Below are positions 42,061 through 52,340 of a stretch of DNA of 64,000 nucleotides, piece by piece. Under the pieces are notes generated by a model, which had not been told where the DNA came from, searched no databases, and worked only from the letters and a program-made list of their open reading frames with translations. Made by a program: the position numbers and the translations under genes. This DNA is from an uncultured Bacteroidota bacterium (GTDB taxonomy: Bacteria; Bacteroidota; Bacteroidia; Flavobacteriales; Flavobacteriaceae), in contig CABXBH010000003.1 in the NCBI GenBank assembly GCA_902510415.1, positions 35,522-99,521 on the forward strand, written 5' to 3'. The stretch's first letter is position 1. Each line of letters starts with the position of its first letter.

Positions 42061-42789
42061 ATGATTGATAAAATTATAGATGCTGTTAATGATTTTTTTT
42101 CGTCAGTTACATTTAATCCAAAAGTATTTGTTGATAATAAAAAGGAGGAAGCTTATTACAATGAGGCTAACCTTCAACACGATCTTTCCTTATATCTAAA
42201 ACAAAAATTCCAAGAAAAAATTGAACTTAGACTTGAATATCCTGTAAATAAGTTACTAAAGAATGATAAAATAATATTATCTAAAAAAGAAATAGATATA
42301 ATCATAAAATTGAATAAGGGCCAAGTGGAGGTAAATAATGAATTTTTAATTATAGAATTAAAATTTCCCAAATATAATGCAGGAATGCCATTGGCGCTAT
42401 TACATGCCCTAAATGATATTCAGTTTTGTGAACAAATAAAAGAATCAAATAATTCTAAAAATATTAAACTCCATTTTGCAACCATATTTCTAACAGATAA
42501 TAAAAGGAAATGGACTAAAAGAGAACATATTTATAAGATATTTAAATTAGATAAGGACATGACCAATGTGCAGTTTACATTACCTAAAGAAATTATATTT
42601 ATAAATTCGATTGAAACTTTAAGAAAAGGGGTCAAAAAAATAAAAAAAAGAATAACAACAGATAGTGGAGATTTAGACTATGAAAATTGGGTAACCGATA
42701 ATAAAGATATAATTAAGTTGAAATCTGAACACGAAATAAAGTGGGAAATAATTGATAACAAATGGCTATACTACATATGTAAATTTTAA
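42061..42789 (+). CDS. PD-(D/E)XK nuclease-like protein of unknown function
   Basis: LEYPVNKLL...KKEIDIIIKLNKGQVEVNNEFLIIELKFPKYNAGMPLALLHALNDIQFCEQIKE: D-x(n)-ExK arrangement. Confidence 0.65.
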   Translation: MIDKIIDAVNDFFSSVTFNPKVFVDNKKEEAYYNEANLQHDLSLYLKQKFQEKIELRLEYPVNKLLKNDKIILSKKEIDIIIKLNKGQVEVNNEFLIIELKFPKYNAGMPLALLHALNDIQFCEQIKESNNSKNIKLHFATIFLTDNKRKWTKREHIYKIFKLDKDMTNVQFTLPKEIIFINSIETLRKGVKKIKKRITTDSGDLDYENWVTDNKDIIKLKSEHEIKWEIIDNKWLYYICKF

Positions 42790-42834
42790 TTTTAATATCT
42801 TCCATAATGTGAGATATTTAAATAATGTGTTATA

Positions 42835-45800
42835 TTATTTTTTAATTAATCTTTTTGCCTTTTTAATTATCCTAGTTTCTGATGTTGTGAATATTTCATC
42901 TAACTGTTCTAAATTATTTAATGAATCTATAATCAATTTTAAACCTTCATTAGATTTATTGTAAAGTAGATTCATCCCCTTCTCTAACTGACTCAAATTA
43001 TAAATTTTCGGTAATGGATAATAATACTTACAAGCTTTATCAATCATTTCAATTGCTTCTCCATATTTCTTTTGTAGAGATAAACATCGTGCGTAATTTA
43101 ATAAACAATTTCCATACTCTACAACTACCGTTCTTGCTTCACCATCAGTATAAAATAATTCTTGGATATTTTCTGAAAGGGGAATTAGTTCGCCATCAAC
43201 AAAAGACCAATTAGGTGGATCAAATGTATATTGTGTTTCAAACTTTTTATGGTGAGCATCCAATGCTTTTTTGGTGAAATCCAATGCTTTTTTAGAGCTT
43301 TTTTTCTTAAGATAAAGTTGAGCCATTTTTTGGAATTGATGAGCCAAATGGGAATGGCTAACTAATGGGTTAGTCATACCTAATTCGTCAGAAATTTTAG
43401 CTTTATCCAAAAGATAATTTAAATATTGTGTACCCAGATTTATACAATCGTCATGAAAATCAGGACATTTTGATTCATTTTCTGATTGCCATTCTAAATC
43501 ATCTGCAATATTAACGCAAGCTTTGCTATACTCGTTTGAATCTTCATTAAAGGCTGATTTTAATCTTTCTAAATAATCCAATTGTAATTTTTTATAGCTA
43601 TTAAAATCTTTTTTTGATAAATAATGAATCTTTTTGGCGTCTAAAAACCACATCGAAGCCTTTGTAACAGAGTTTGTATCTAAAATCTTTTTCAAGAAAT
43701 TATCAGCCTCCTTGAAATTTTGATCTGCAGTTTCAGGATTATTAGAAATATATATTTCACCTGGTCTTACGGGTTTTGAACCTTCGGTTATACTTAGCAT
43801 AAACCTTATAAAAGTAAGTACCCAAGCTTCTGTGATTTTACCTTGAATTTTCAGCTTTTCATTATGATGAATAAAAACCTCATTTGATTTTTTTCCGTCC
43901 TTGAACTTTAAATGGCAAAAATTGAGATAACTATTAATAGAATCATACAAAAACTTAGTATTTTGATCTTTTTCAGAATCAAGTAGTTTCTCATATTGAT
44001 CTACAATTTTTTCAATTTTTTCTTGATCAGTCCCAATTTCATTTGAGATTTTTTCAATATCCCATAATGTAAATTCTTTAAATGCCAATTCATAGAATTT
44101 AGTAGGTTTTAATTGTTTTAATGCCATGTCAAACATTACTCTCTGACCTTCTTCAATTTCCTTTTGTCTTTCTTCATATCCACCAGAAAGAATTAATGCA
44201 ACCTCATCATCAAGAGAAAGGTTTATATCACCAAGTTCTTTAATAAAATATATTAGAGATAAGCCATTTAACTTGCTTGGAAGTTTATTTAGAGAAGGGA
44301 TAAAACTCTGAAAATTCTGAACATTAAATCCAGCATCTGTAAATGTAACAATGGATTTTTCAGAAGTGTTCATAATTTCACCATTTAGAATAATTAAAAG
44401 CCTAAGGTCATTAGATAATTCGTCCGTTTCGATTCCAATGGGTAGTGGTAATTTAGCTTTGCGTTCTTCTTCTTCGTTTAATTCATCCAATATTTTTTGC
44501 TTATCAGTAAATGAAAAATTAACATCATCTGCAATTATTCTTAAGTTTTTTAGTAAAGTAGCAAGCTCAGTGAAATCTTGTTTTTCAAGTAAATTTGTAA
44601 AGGCATCAAGTTTCCCCAATTTATTTGAATATAAATATCTGCAAATAATATCCAATATTAAATTATTACTCTGCTTCACATAATATTCAGAAAAAGTAAG
44701 TGGAATCATTCGTCGAAGTACCTTTAATAAATCCTCAGTATTATACTTTTCAGGATTTTCAATTATATGAGACTGTAATTCTAAATATCTTTTATTGTAT
44801 TCAATTACAATTTGTCTTTCTCCCTCTTCTTGGATTTTAGATTCTTTAAAATATGACTTTAAAGCGCCTATGATTCTCTTATCGCTAAACTTGTATATAT
44901 TATCTTGATTTGAAACATCAATCAAAAGACCTTGATGAACAGCCTTTTCTAGAAAATCTAAAACATCTAAAAGCTCGTAGCCCCAAACTTGTGCTAGTAT
45001 ATCTGCGTCAAATTTATTTCCGATAATCGAAGCGCTTTCAAGTATCCTTCTCCATTTTGATTCAAATGAATCAAAGATTTTATGATAATAACTATCTACA
45101 TCTTCGAAATTTGGGAGAGATTCTATATCAACTGTTTGAGTTAAAACATATCCGTCTGGAGTATATTTTAAATATTGGTCTGAAATCCACGATTCTAAAA
45201 CCTTGAATACATATAGAGGAGTTAATTTGTCTTTTGATTCTAATTGTAATTGTTCGTTATAAGCATTAAATAGATTATTTATCTGATTCATTGAACTACT
45301 TGCAATTTTATATCCGTTATCATCAGCACTTAGATTTTTTACAAAATCAACAAGGTTAAATGAATTACTATCCAAAAGGTTACTTAAATCAAAAAGGTTT
45401 TTTGTTGTATCATCTAAATTGTTTAGCTCTTTTTTTAACTCCTGATAATTTAATCCTCTATAGGAGCCTTTAATCTCTGCACGAACTGTTATTATAATGC
45501 AGAGATTTTTTCTAAGAAAGAAATTTCTGTTTACAGTTTTTATAAAATGTTTAAGTAGTGTTAGTGTCTCAGGATCAATCCAATGAACATCTTCCATTAC
45601 AAATAAAACTTTTTTATTAATGTTTGTAAGCTTATCTATTATTTCAAGTGAAATTTCATTCATGGTTTTTTTAGCACTGCTAGAAAAATTGGTAATTTCT
45701 AAAGGAATTCCTGTTGTATCACTAGCTATGTTTATAATACCCTTAGTGATTTTATCCGTAGATTCAGATCTACTGTTCCAAGTTTCACCAATCAATCTAC

Positions 45801-47631
45801 TGAAGGCTTGCAGAAAAGGTTCAAATGAAACTGCAGTATCATCCTGTATCTCATCACAATCTCCATAGAAAACAGTCCAATTATTTTGCTCAAAATATTG
45901 TTCAGCTTCTTCCAAACTTCTTGTTTTCCCAATACCCATAGGAGCTTCGATTAACATTATGTTTAAGTTATCGGACATTTTAGCATCAACTTCTTTATAA
46001 ATTGACTCTGCTGGATTCATAACACTTTTAACATAACTGACTTTATTAAGAATTGAGCTTTCAGTAGCTTCTTTAGACTTCTTTTCAAACAATCTATCAA
46101 AGTAATTATCCAATATATGATTCAGAATAGATATTGGTGCGATAATAATAAAGCTCAAAAATAGATTTGAAACTGAAAATTCAAATAGTATTATTCTGTT
46201 GAAAATTATTAATGAAATAAGACCTAATATTAAACCTGTAATTGCTTGTCTTCTCTTATAGCTGTTTTTTGTTTTAATTCCGTATTGGAAATAGGATTTC
46301 CCTAATAAATTTCCAATTAAAAGTGTAATAAATATTAATAAAAGATGAATTACAAATGGATATGTTTCTTCCTGAATAAAAGAGAAAATAAAGATTGGAA
46401 AATAAGTTGCATATAAGCACGAATTGATAAAAAAGGTATACCCTAAAGTTGTATGGAAGCCATCTATATCTAATCTGTTAACAATAAATAAATTAATTAT
46501 AATTGGCAAAAAACTCATCAATATTGTAATCAACAATATCCATACATTTACATTAATTTCCCCAACATCTACATCACCACTTGGGATTATAAATGAGCAT
46601 ACATATATCATTACAAATGATAAAATTATTGGTAAGAGAAAATATAATGCTACGAATTTAACTTTGTTTAAAACAGATAATATTAATTCCTTGTTTGAAT
46701 CTCTTGTAGCGTGATAAATATTTTTTCTATTAATAAAAATTAAAGAAATGCCGTAAGCTAATGAGACGAAAATTATTGCTAAAAGAAAAACAACTAATAA
46801 TTCTAATAATAAAGGTAGGTCTCTCTTGTCCAATGTATATCCTTTTGCAAATATAGATTCGAGGAATCCTTTAGATTTTTCATATGTTTTAAAATCTGCA
46901 TTTACAAACCAAACCTTGGTATCGATAACGTCAAGATTATTAACAGTGAAAATACCAAGTCTATCTAATTTTAAGTCATCAATTATTTTATTTATATTCT
47001 CTTCCGTTGCTAATCCGTTTAATAAATTATTAGAATTTTCCGCCCCAAGGATTTGGATTAATTCATTAGATTGTAGTATTCGGTGATTAGAATTTGAGAC
47101 TAAAGTTTGATTTATGATTTCAAATGTTTCATCGTCTAGACATTTTTGTTCTGGTATTAGATCACAAGTTTTTCTAACGAGAATTGAAGTAATACTTGCA
47201 TCCGAAAGGGGAACATTACCAAGCACTTTATATTTTGTGCTCAACACTTGTGATATAGCACTGTCATATGCATACTCTATAGCATCATCAATGAATCCAT
47301 AGTAGTGTGGTATTCCTGAATAAAATTCAAAAAATTCTATTTTACTAATTACATTATTTTCAATTGTATTTTTTGTTAATGAGATACTCTTTTCAATCTC
47401 TCTAGCATAATTATTATCATTTTTGATAAAACGAATAGAGTCTACATATTTTAATGCTTTTTCTAAAAAATACTCGTTATTATAATTATCTCTAGAGATA
47501 TACTTATAAGTATCTATATGCTTCTTATAATTTTCAATTTTTAGTGAATCTTGAATTGACAAAGGATTTTTTTCACTAGAAAATAGCGAGAAAGAAAAAA
47601 AGAATATTAATAGACCAAAATAATTTTTCAA
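42835..47631 (-). CDS. 1598-aa membrane-anchored STAND/AAA-16-type ATPase with extracytoplasmic N-terminal domain and C-terminal helical (TPR-like) region
   Basis: Signal peptide (MKNYFGLLIFFFSFSLFSS), several hydrophobic segments (aa ~270-520), Walker A EAPMGIGKTRS, Walker B KKVLFVMEDVHWID, helical C-terminus. Confidence 0.85.
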   Translation of the reverse strand: MKNYFGLLIFFFSFSLFSSEKNPLSIQDSLKIENYKKHIDTYKYISRDNYNNEYFLEKALKYVDSIRFIKNDNNYAREIEKSISLTKNTIENNVISKIEFFEFYSGIPHYYGFIDDAIEYAYDSAISQVLSTKYKVLGNVPLSDASITSILVRKTCDLIPEQKCLDDETFEIINQTLVSNSNHRILQSNELIQILGAENSNNLLNGLATEENINKIIDDLKLDRLGIFTVNNLDVIDTKVWFVNADFKTYEKSKGFLESIFAKGYTLDKRDLPLLLELLVVFLLAIIFVSLAYGISLIFINRKNIYHATRDSNKELILSVLNKVKFVALYFLLPIILSFVMIYVCSFIIPSGDVDVGEINVNVWILLITILMSFLPIIINLFIVNRLDIDGFHTTLGYTFFINSCLYATYFPIFIFSFIQEETYPFVIHLLLIFITLLIGNLLGKSYFQYGIKTKNSYKRRQAITGLILGLISLIIFNRIILFEFSVSNLFLSFIIIAPISILNHILDNYFDRLFEKKSKEATESSILNKVSYVKSVMNPAESIYKEVDAKMSDNLNIMLIEAPMGIGKTRSLEEAEQYFEQNNWTVFYGDCDEIQDDTAVSFEPFLQAFSRLIGETWNSRSESTDKITKGIINIASDTTGIPLEITNFSSSAKKTMNEISLEIIDKLTNINKKVLFVMEDVHWIDPETLTLLKHFIKTVNRNFFLRKNLCIIITVRAEIKGSYRGLNYQELKKELNNLDDTTKNLFDLSNLLDSNSFNLVDFVKNLSADDNGYKIASSSMNQINNLFNAYNEQLQLESKDKLTPLYVFKVLESWISDQYLKYTPDGYVLTQTVDIESLPNFEDVDSYYHKIFDSFESKWRRILESASIIGNKFDADILAQVWGYELLDVLDFLEKAVHQGLLIDVSNQDNIYKFSDKRIIGALKSYFKESKIQEEGERQIVIEYNKRYLELQSHIIENPEKYNTEDLLKVLRRMIPLTFSEYYVKQSNNLILDIICRYLYSNKLGKLDAFTNLLEKQDFTELATLLKNLRIIADDVNFSFTDKQKILDELNEEEERKAKLPLPIGIETDELSNDLRLLIILNGEIMNTSEKSIVTFTDAGFNVQNFQSFIPSLNKLPSKLNGLSLIYFIKELGDINLSLDDEVALILSGGYEERQKEIEEGQRVMFDMALKQLKPTKFYELAFKEFTLWDIEKISNEIGTDQEKIEKIVDQYEKLLDSEKDQNTKFLYDSINSYLNFCHLKFKDGKKSNEVFIHHNEKLKIQGKITEAWVLTFIRFMLSITEGSKPVRPGEIYISNNPETADQNFKEADNFLKKILDTNSVTKASMWFLDAKKIHYLSKKDFNSYKKLQLDYLERLKSAFNEDSNEYSKACVNIADDLEWQSENESKCPDFHDDCINLGTQYLNYLLDKAKISDELGMTNPLVSHSHLAHQFQKMAQLYLKKKSSKKALDFTKKALDAHHKKFETQYTFDPPNWSFVDGELIPLSENIQELFYTDGEARTVVVEYGNCLLNYARCLSLQKKYGEAIEMIDKACKYYYPLPKIYNLSQLEKGMNLLYNKSNEGLKLIIDSLNNLEQLDEIFTTSETRIIKKAKRLIKK

Positions 47632-47727
47632 AGTCTTGGGGTTAATTTACTAAGTTTAAAATAATTATTATAAACTAAAAATAAGACTTTTATAAAGAAT
47701 AATATTTTGTAATTTCAAAAAATAAGC

Positions 47728-47994
47728 ATGAGGAATTTAAAAGACGAGAGTAAATTATTTGCTAAATGGGCATCTAAATTAGGTGATAAATACATGGATA
47801 AAGCTATAAACAGATTAATGAATGAAAATAAAGAGCTAGTTTACAATCAAAATGATTTAGCCACTAAACTAGATAAGTACTTTGATTTAGAATTTCAATT
47901 AAGAGAAAAATTATCTCCTGAAAAGGGTAAAAAAAATCTTTCAATTATCAAGAGTTTTAAGAAAGCTCAGAATGAAATATTTAAAAAAAATTAA
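47728..47994 (+). CDS. 88-aa hypothetical helical protein
   Basis: Intact ORF, divergent from STAND ATPase, spaced 2 nt from next gene. Confidence 0.65.
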   Translation: MRNLKDESKLFAKWASKLGDKYMDKAINRLMNENKELVYNQNDLATKLDKYFDLEFQLREKLSPEKGKKNLSIIKSFKKAQNEIFKKN

Positions 47995-47996
47995 AA

Positions 47997-48467
47997 ATGG
48001 AAAATAAAATCAATTTAAAAATTGAAGGAGACCATGAGTTTGGTTTATTTTCAATATTTGTTGTAGAGCTTAAAAAAGATAATACGAGTCTTCCTATTTT
48101 TTTGACAGCAGAGCAAACAAATCTTGGCCTTGAGGACCCTGATGAAGCATTAGAACCTATAATGGAATTGTTGAATATTTTACTTGAAAGTGGATTTTCT
48201 GTACATCAAACAATAGAAATAGTAAATGGAGATGAAAGTGAACAACAGCATGAATTTATAAGCAACTTTGACAATAGAGTTGATGAAACATGGAGTTCTG
48301 AAATTCAAAAAATACATATAAGATTCTCTAATTTAGAAGATCCCCAAAACAGTAATATTGAGCTAGAATCAATTGGGGGGCACAACTTTATAATTTATAC
48401 TGAAAATAATGAAATTTCCCCTGTTGAAATTATGAATAAGTTAAAAGTTATCTTTAATCAAAACTGA
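47997..48467 (+). CDS. 156-aa hypothetical protein
   Basis: Intact ORF in the same operon orientation; no recognised domain. Confidence 0.65.
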   Translation: MENKINLKIEGDHEFGLFSIFVVELKKDNTSLPIFLTAEQTNLGLEDPDEALEPIMELLNILLESGFSVHQTIEIVNGDESEQQHEFISNFDNRVDETWSSEIQKIHIRFSNLEDPQNSNIELESIGGHNFIIYTENNEISPVEIMNKLKVIFNQN

Positions 48468-48514
48468 AATTAAAAAAATATTTATTAAATCGATAGGAAT
48501 ATTGAGGGAAATAC

Positions 48515-48546
48515 TTGATGCTTTACTTCAATTTTCTTATTTTTTG
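48515..48546 (+). promoter_or_regulatory. candidate Bacteroidota sigma-ABfr-like promoter for the MoxR operon
   Basis: TTG - 20 nt - TATTTTTTG, resembling TTG-N19-TAnnTTTG with one extra T; 27 nt upstream of the MoxR start. Confidence 0.3.
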
Positions 48547-48572
48547 ATTATATAAGAATTAAGCAAAAAACA

Positions 48573-49703
48573 ATGTCAATAGAATTTATAGAATTTGGTA
48601 AAAAAGGAAACAGTAGAGAGATTAAGGTAATTTTATCTCATATTTTTGAAAGAAATAATGACTTAAATAAAGAAGATAAAAGAGGTACTGCTGTTTGTAT
48701 TTGGGGGACACACGGATTAGGTAAAACCCAAATCGTTAGAGATTATGCATTAGAAAAAAAATGGAAGTTCTCATATATAGCTCCTGCACAGTTTGAAGAA
48801 ATGGGTGATTTACATGGAATGCCAACTGTTGTAGATCCTGATAAAAGAATTACAGGTGATGAATATACTGTGTATAGTCCTCCAGACTGGGTTCCTAGAG
48901 AAGAAGGGCCTGGTATATTATTATTAGATGATATCAACAGAGCCGATGATAGAATTCTTAGAGGTTGCATGCAATTATTACAAAATTTTGAACTTACATC
49001 ATGGAAATTGCCTCCAAAATGGCAGATTGTTGCTACTGCAAATCCTGAGGGTGGAGATTATTCAGTGACTCCAATGGATGGTGCAATGCTCACAAGGATG
49101 TTACATGCCACGCTAAAGTTTGATGCTAAGATATGGGCTGAATGGGCTTATGCAGCTAACGTTGACGAAAGAGGAATTGCTTTTGTTTTGACTTATCCTG
49201 AACTTGTAAATTCTGACAGAACCACCCCTAGAAGTTTAACTCAGTTTTTTGAACAAATCGCATCTATTGAAAATCTTAAGGATAATTTACAACTTGTTCA
49301 AGCTCTTGCTTTAAGTTCACTTGATGAAGTTACTGTTTCTTCTTTCATAGCTTTTGTGAATGACGAATTAACGCAGCTAATTGATCCTGAAGAAATTTTA
49401 GATGCTGAAGATTTTAAATCTCTCGAAAAGAGAATAAAAGATATTTCAGTGGATGATTCTGGGGCAAAAAGAGTTGATCGTCTTGCAACTATGTGTTCAA
49501 GATTATACTTAAAATTAGCCTCCGATGATTATAAACAAGGAAAAAATCATAGCAAAAATTTAATTAAATTTTTAATGTTTGAAACTATCCCAAATGATTT
49601 ACTTATGAGCCTATATATGGACTTGCAAAAACATGGTAGTGACGAAATAAAAGAAATGACAAGAGACAAAAAATTAGCAAGTAAATTATTATCAACTCTG
49701 TAA
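48573..49703 (+). CDS. MoxR-type AAA ATPase
   Basis: Walker A WGTHGLGKTQIV; Walker B GILLLDDINRADDRILRGCMQLLQNF; QIVATANPEGGDYSVTPMDGAMLTRM. Confidence 0.92.
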   Translation: MSIEFIEFGKKGNSREIKVILSHIFERNNDLNKEDKRGTAVCIWGTHGLGKTQIVRDYALEKKWKFSYIAPAQFEEMGDLHGMPTVVDPDKRITGDEYTVYSPPDWVPREEGPGILLLDDINRADDRILRGCMQLLQNFELTSWKLPPKWQIVATANPEGGDYSVTPMDGAMLTRMLHATLKFDAKIWAEWAYAANVDERGIAFVLTYPELVNSDRTTPRSLTQFFEQIASIENLKDNLQLVQALALSSLDEVTVSSFIAFVNDELTQLIDPEEILDAEDFKSLEKRIKDISVDDSGAKRVDRLATMCSRLYLKLASDDYKQGKNHSKNLIKFLMFETIPNDLLMSLYMDLQKHGSDEIKEMTRDKKLASKLLSTL

Positions 49704-49713
49704 ATAAAATGTT

Positions 49714-52335
49714 ATGCTTAGCAAAGAGGATAAACAAAATGTATCTAAAATAAAGAAACTCATCAGAACCAGAGATTTTGAAAAAATTGAAATGGGGATT
49801 GAATTAGTTAGATCAGTGAATAATCCCAAGATATTTGATGAGTTGTTAGGTAATGTTGAATATAAATTTGACCAGTGGTCAGGATCTTTCTCACACGACT
49901 GGAAAGGAGCGGGTCCGGATGAACATTATTTTCAAACTGCAATACTTGGTTTATTAAATTTTTCACCAAAGGGCTCAAAAGGATCTGTAATTAGAGATTC
50001 CGTTAAAATCCTTAAAATAAGGGGTGAAATTACAAGCGGTTATTCTCACTTAAGGTCAAAGGTATTCCTCAAATATTTATCAAATTTCTCCAATCTTAAA
50101 ATCTTGAGAGTTGATAATTATAAAGAAATAATTGGATTTGAAGAAATTTATGATTTACCGCTTGAAGGTCTTGAACTAGATCGAGGTTATTCTCTACCAA
50201 ATCATGAAGAGAAATGGGGTTTTAAAAAACTTAAAAGAATATTTTTTACTATGCCAGAATCCAATCCATACAGATATGCTGACGATCTTGATGAAAAAAC
50301 TGAAGCTAAAAAAATACTAGGATTAGACTTTTTATCTAATTTAATTAGCCTGGAAACAGTTAAAGTAACAAGGCACGGCGATACTAATTTTTCAATTAAG
50401 GGATTGAGTTTTTTGAAGAATTTAAAATTTCTCTATACCTATAATTTAGGCATTGATAATGTCAATGATTTAAACACTCTGGAAAATTTAAATTATGTGA
50501 AATTAAATGAAAAATATCTTACTGATATATCAGGACTAAATTCATCTGCTAATTTAGAGTTTGTTGATTTAAGTAGCTCAGATAATTTATCCGATATTAG
50601 CCCATTAAGTAAATTGAAAAATATCAAATTAATTGATGTTTCAAGTACGGGAATCATATCCTTAAAGGGATTAGAAAACTCCGCTAACCTTCACGGAGTA
50701 AATATTTCAAGAAGTCCTATAAAAAATCTAGATGGTCTACTTAATGCAAAAAATCTTTATTGTGTTAATGCTAGTACTTGTAAAGAATTAGAGAACATTG
50801 AGGGAATAAAGAATTCCATAAAATTAAAAGAAATACTCTTGGATAATTGCTCTTCACTTTTGAGTCTGAGCGGTATAGAAAACTGTGGAGATTTAAGATT
50901 AATAAACCTTTCCAAAAGTGGAATTTCAAATTTAGATTCTTTAATTAATTGTAAAAATATATTTAAGAATAGTAAAACAAAATGGGATGAAGAAACAACG
51001 GAGTGGAGTGGCAATACTGGCTCTCAAGAAAATCCTTTTTGGGGTATAACAGAGGAAGTTAGTAAAGTTGGATATGGTAATCTTTATCAAGCAAAATATA
51101 TTGGCGAAAAATGTAGGGAATATTACAGTGACAGGGGTTGGAGTGCGCCAACCTTAAATGAGTTTGTGATTACAGAGTGTCCAAATCTTGAGTCGGTTGA
51201 AGGGTTAAAAAATTCAGGAATTCAATTACTTGTAATTAATAATTGTCCAAATATTAAAAAGATTGACTATCTGTCTGAATTTTCACTTTTACAATGCTGT
51301 GATTTCACAGATTGTGCAAATCTTGAAAGTGTTGAAAGCTTGTCCAATCTAAATCTGATGGATCGATTAATTTTAAAGAAGTGCTATAAAGTAAAACCAA
51401 AGCCAAGATTCTTATTAATGGATTCTTTTGAAAAAATTAACGAGTATTTATCAAAATTTAAAAAAAATGTTTCAGAAGTTAAGTTAGATTCTTCAGAAAA
51501 AGTAACATCAAAGAAACTAGAAAAATTACTGCTTTCTAATGATTACAGTAATATAGAATTAGGCTTAGAATTGGCAAATTCTATATCAAACAAAGACATC
51601 TTTGATTTCTTGCTTGAGGATGTAAAATTTTTAAACAATAAAATCATACCTAATGGCAAATTTTTGGGTAATAAAAAAACGAAAGAGTTTAGAGATTTTG
51701 CTCTTGAAGGATTAATTTCTATTGCGCCGGATTCATGTAGTATTGCGAAGAAAATCAAACAGAGTTTCAAGGTAAAGGTTTTAAATGGATCTAATTTAAA
51801 TTCACTTTTATCAGTTTCTGGATTTAGTAATTTAGAGGAGCTTACAATTCATGATACAAACATATCCACTGTTTCAGACTTATCTAGATTAAAAAAATTA
51901 AAAAAATTATTATTTATTGATAATCCTGAATTAAAAAATCTTTCAGGTATTAAAGGTTTAGATAATTTAGAATATTTAGGTATTAAAAATTGCAAAGGAT
52001 TATCAGATTTAAGTCATATTGCCGGATTTGAAAAATTATTAGGCATTCAAGTCAATTTTTCTGGTATTACTTCAACGAAAGGATTAGAAAATCTTACGCT
52101 ACTAAAAAATATAAATTTAAATAATAATACTCAGCTAAAAGAAATTGATGAACTAGGTAAAATTAATTCATTAGAAATAGTAACAATTAGTGAATGTCAA
52201 AATATTAAAAGCTTAGATGCACTTACAAAACTCCCAAATCTAACTTTTTTAAGAGTTGACAAGCATAGTTTAAAAAATATAGAAGGCATTCAATCATTAA
52301 TTAAACCTCTTATTCAAGGTTTAAGAAAAGAGTAA
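49714..52335 (+). CDS. 873-aa leucine-rich-repeat protein with internally duplicated helical + LRR architecture
   Basis: Many LRR-type units (L-x-x-L-x-I/L-x-x-N/C) and two copies of a helical module (LIRTRDFEKIEMGIELVRSVNNPKIFDELLGNV; LLLSNDYSNIELGLELANSISNKDIFDFLLEDV). Confidence 0.88.
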   Translation: MLSKEDKQNVSKIKKLIRTRDFEKIEMGIELVRSVNNPKIFDELLGNVEYKFDQWSGSFSHDWKGAGPDEHYFQTAILGLLNFSPKGSKGSVIRDSVKILKIRGEITSGYSHLRSKVFLKYLSNFSNLKILRVDNYKEIIGFEEIYDLPLEGLELDRGYSLPNHEEKWGFKKLKRIFFTMPESNPYRYADDLDEKTEAKKILGLDFLSNLISLETVKVTRHGDTNFSIKGLSFLKNLKFLYTYNLGIDNVNDLNTLENLNYVKLNEKYLTDISGLNSSANLEFVDLSSSDNLSDISPLSKLKNIKLIDVSSTGIISLKGLENSANLHGVNISRSPIKNLDGLLNAKNLYCVNASTCKELENIEGIKNSIKLKEILLDNCSSLLSLSGIENCGDLRLINLSKSGISNLDSLINCKNIFKNSKTKWDEETTEWSGNTGSQENPFWGITEEVSKVGYGNLYQAKYIGEKCREYYSDRGWSAPTLNEFVITECPNLESVEGLKNSGIQLLVINNCPNIKKIDYLSEFSLLQCCDFTDCANLESVESLSNLNLMDRLILKKCYKVKPKPRFLLMDSFEKINEYLSKFKKNVSEVKLDSSEKVTSKKLEKLLLSNDYSNIELGLELANSISNKDIFDFLLEDVKFLNNKIIPNGKFLGNKKTKEFRDFALEGLISIAPDSCSIAKKIKQSFKVKVLNGSNLNSLLSVSGFSNLEELTIHDTNISTVSDLSRLKKLKKLLFIDNPELKNLSGIKGLDNLEYLGIKNCKGLSDLSHIAGFEKLLGIQVNFSGITSTKGLENLTLLKNINLNNNTQLKEIDELGKINSLEIVTISECQNIKSLDALTKLPNLTFLRVDKHSLKNIEGIQSLIKPLIQGLRKE

Positions 52336-52340
52336 ATTAC

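Noticed and set aside
47728-48467. Toxin-antitoxin pair
   Set aside because: Two tightly linked small genes, but neither resembles a known toxin or antitoxin, and the 88 + 156 aa pair fits better as accessory genes of the adjacent operon.
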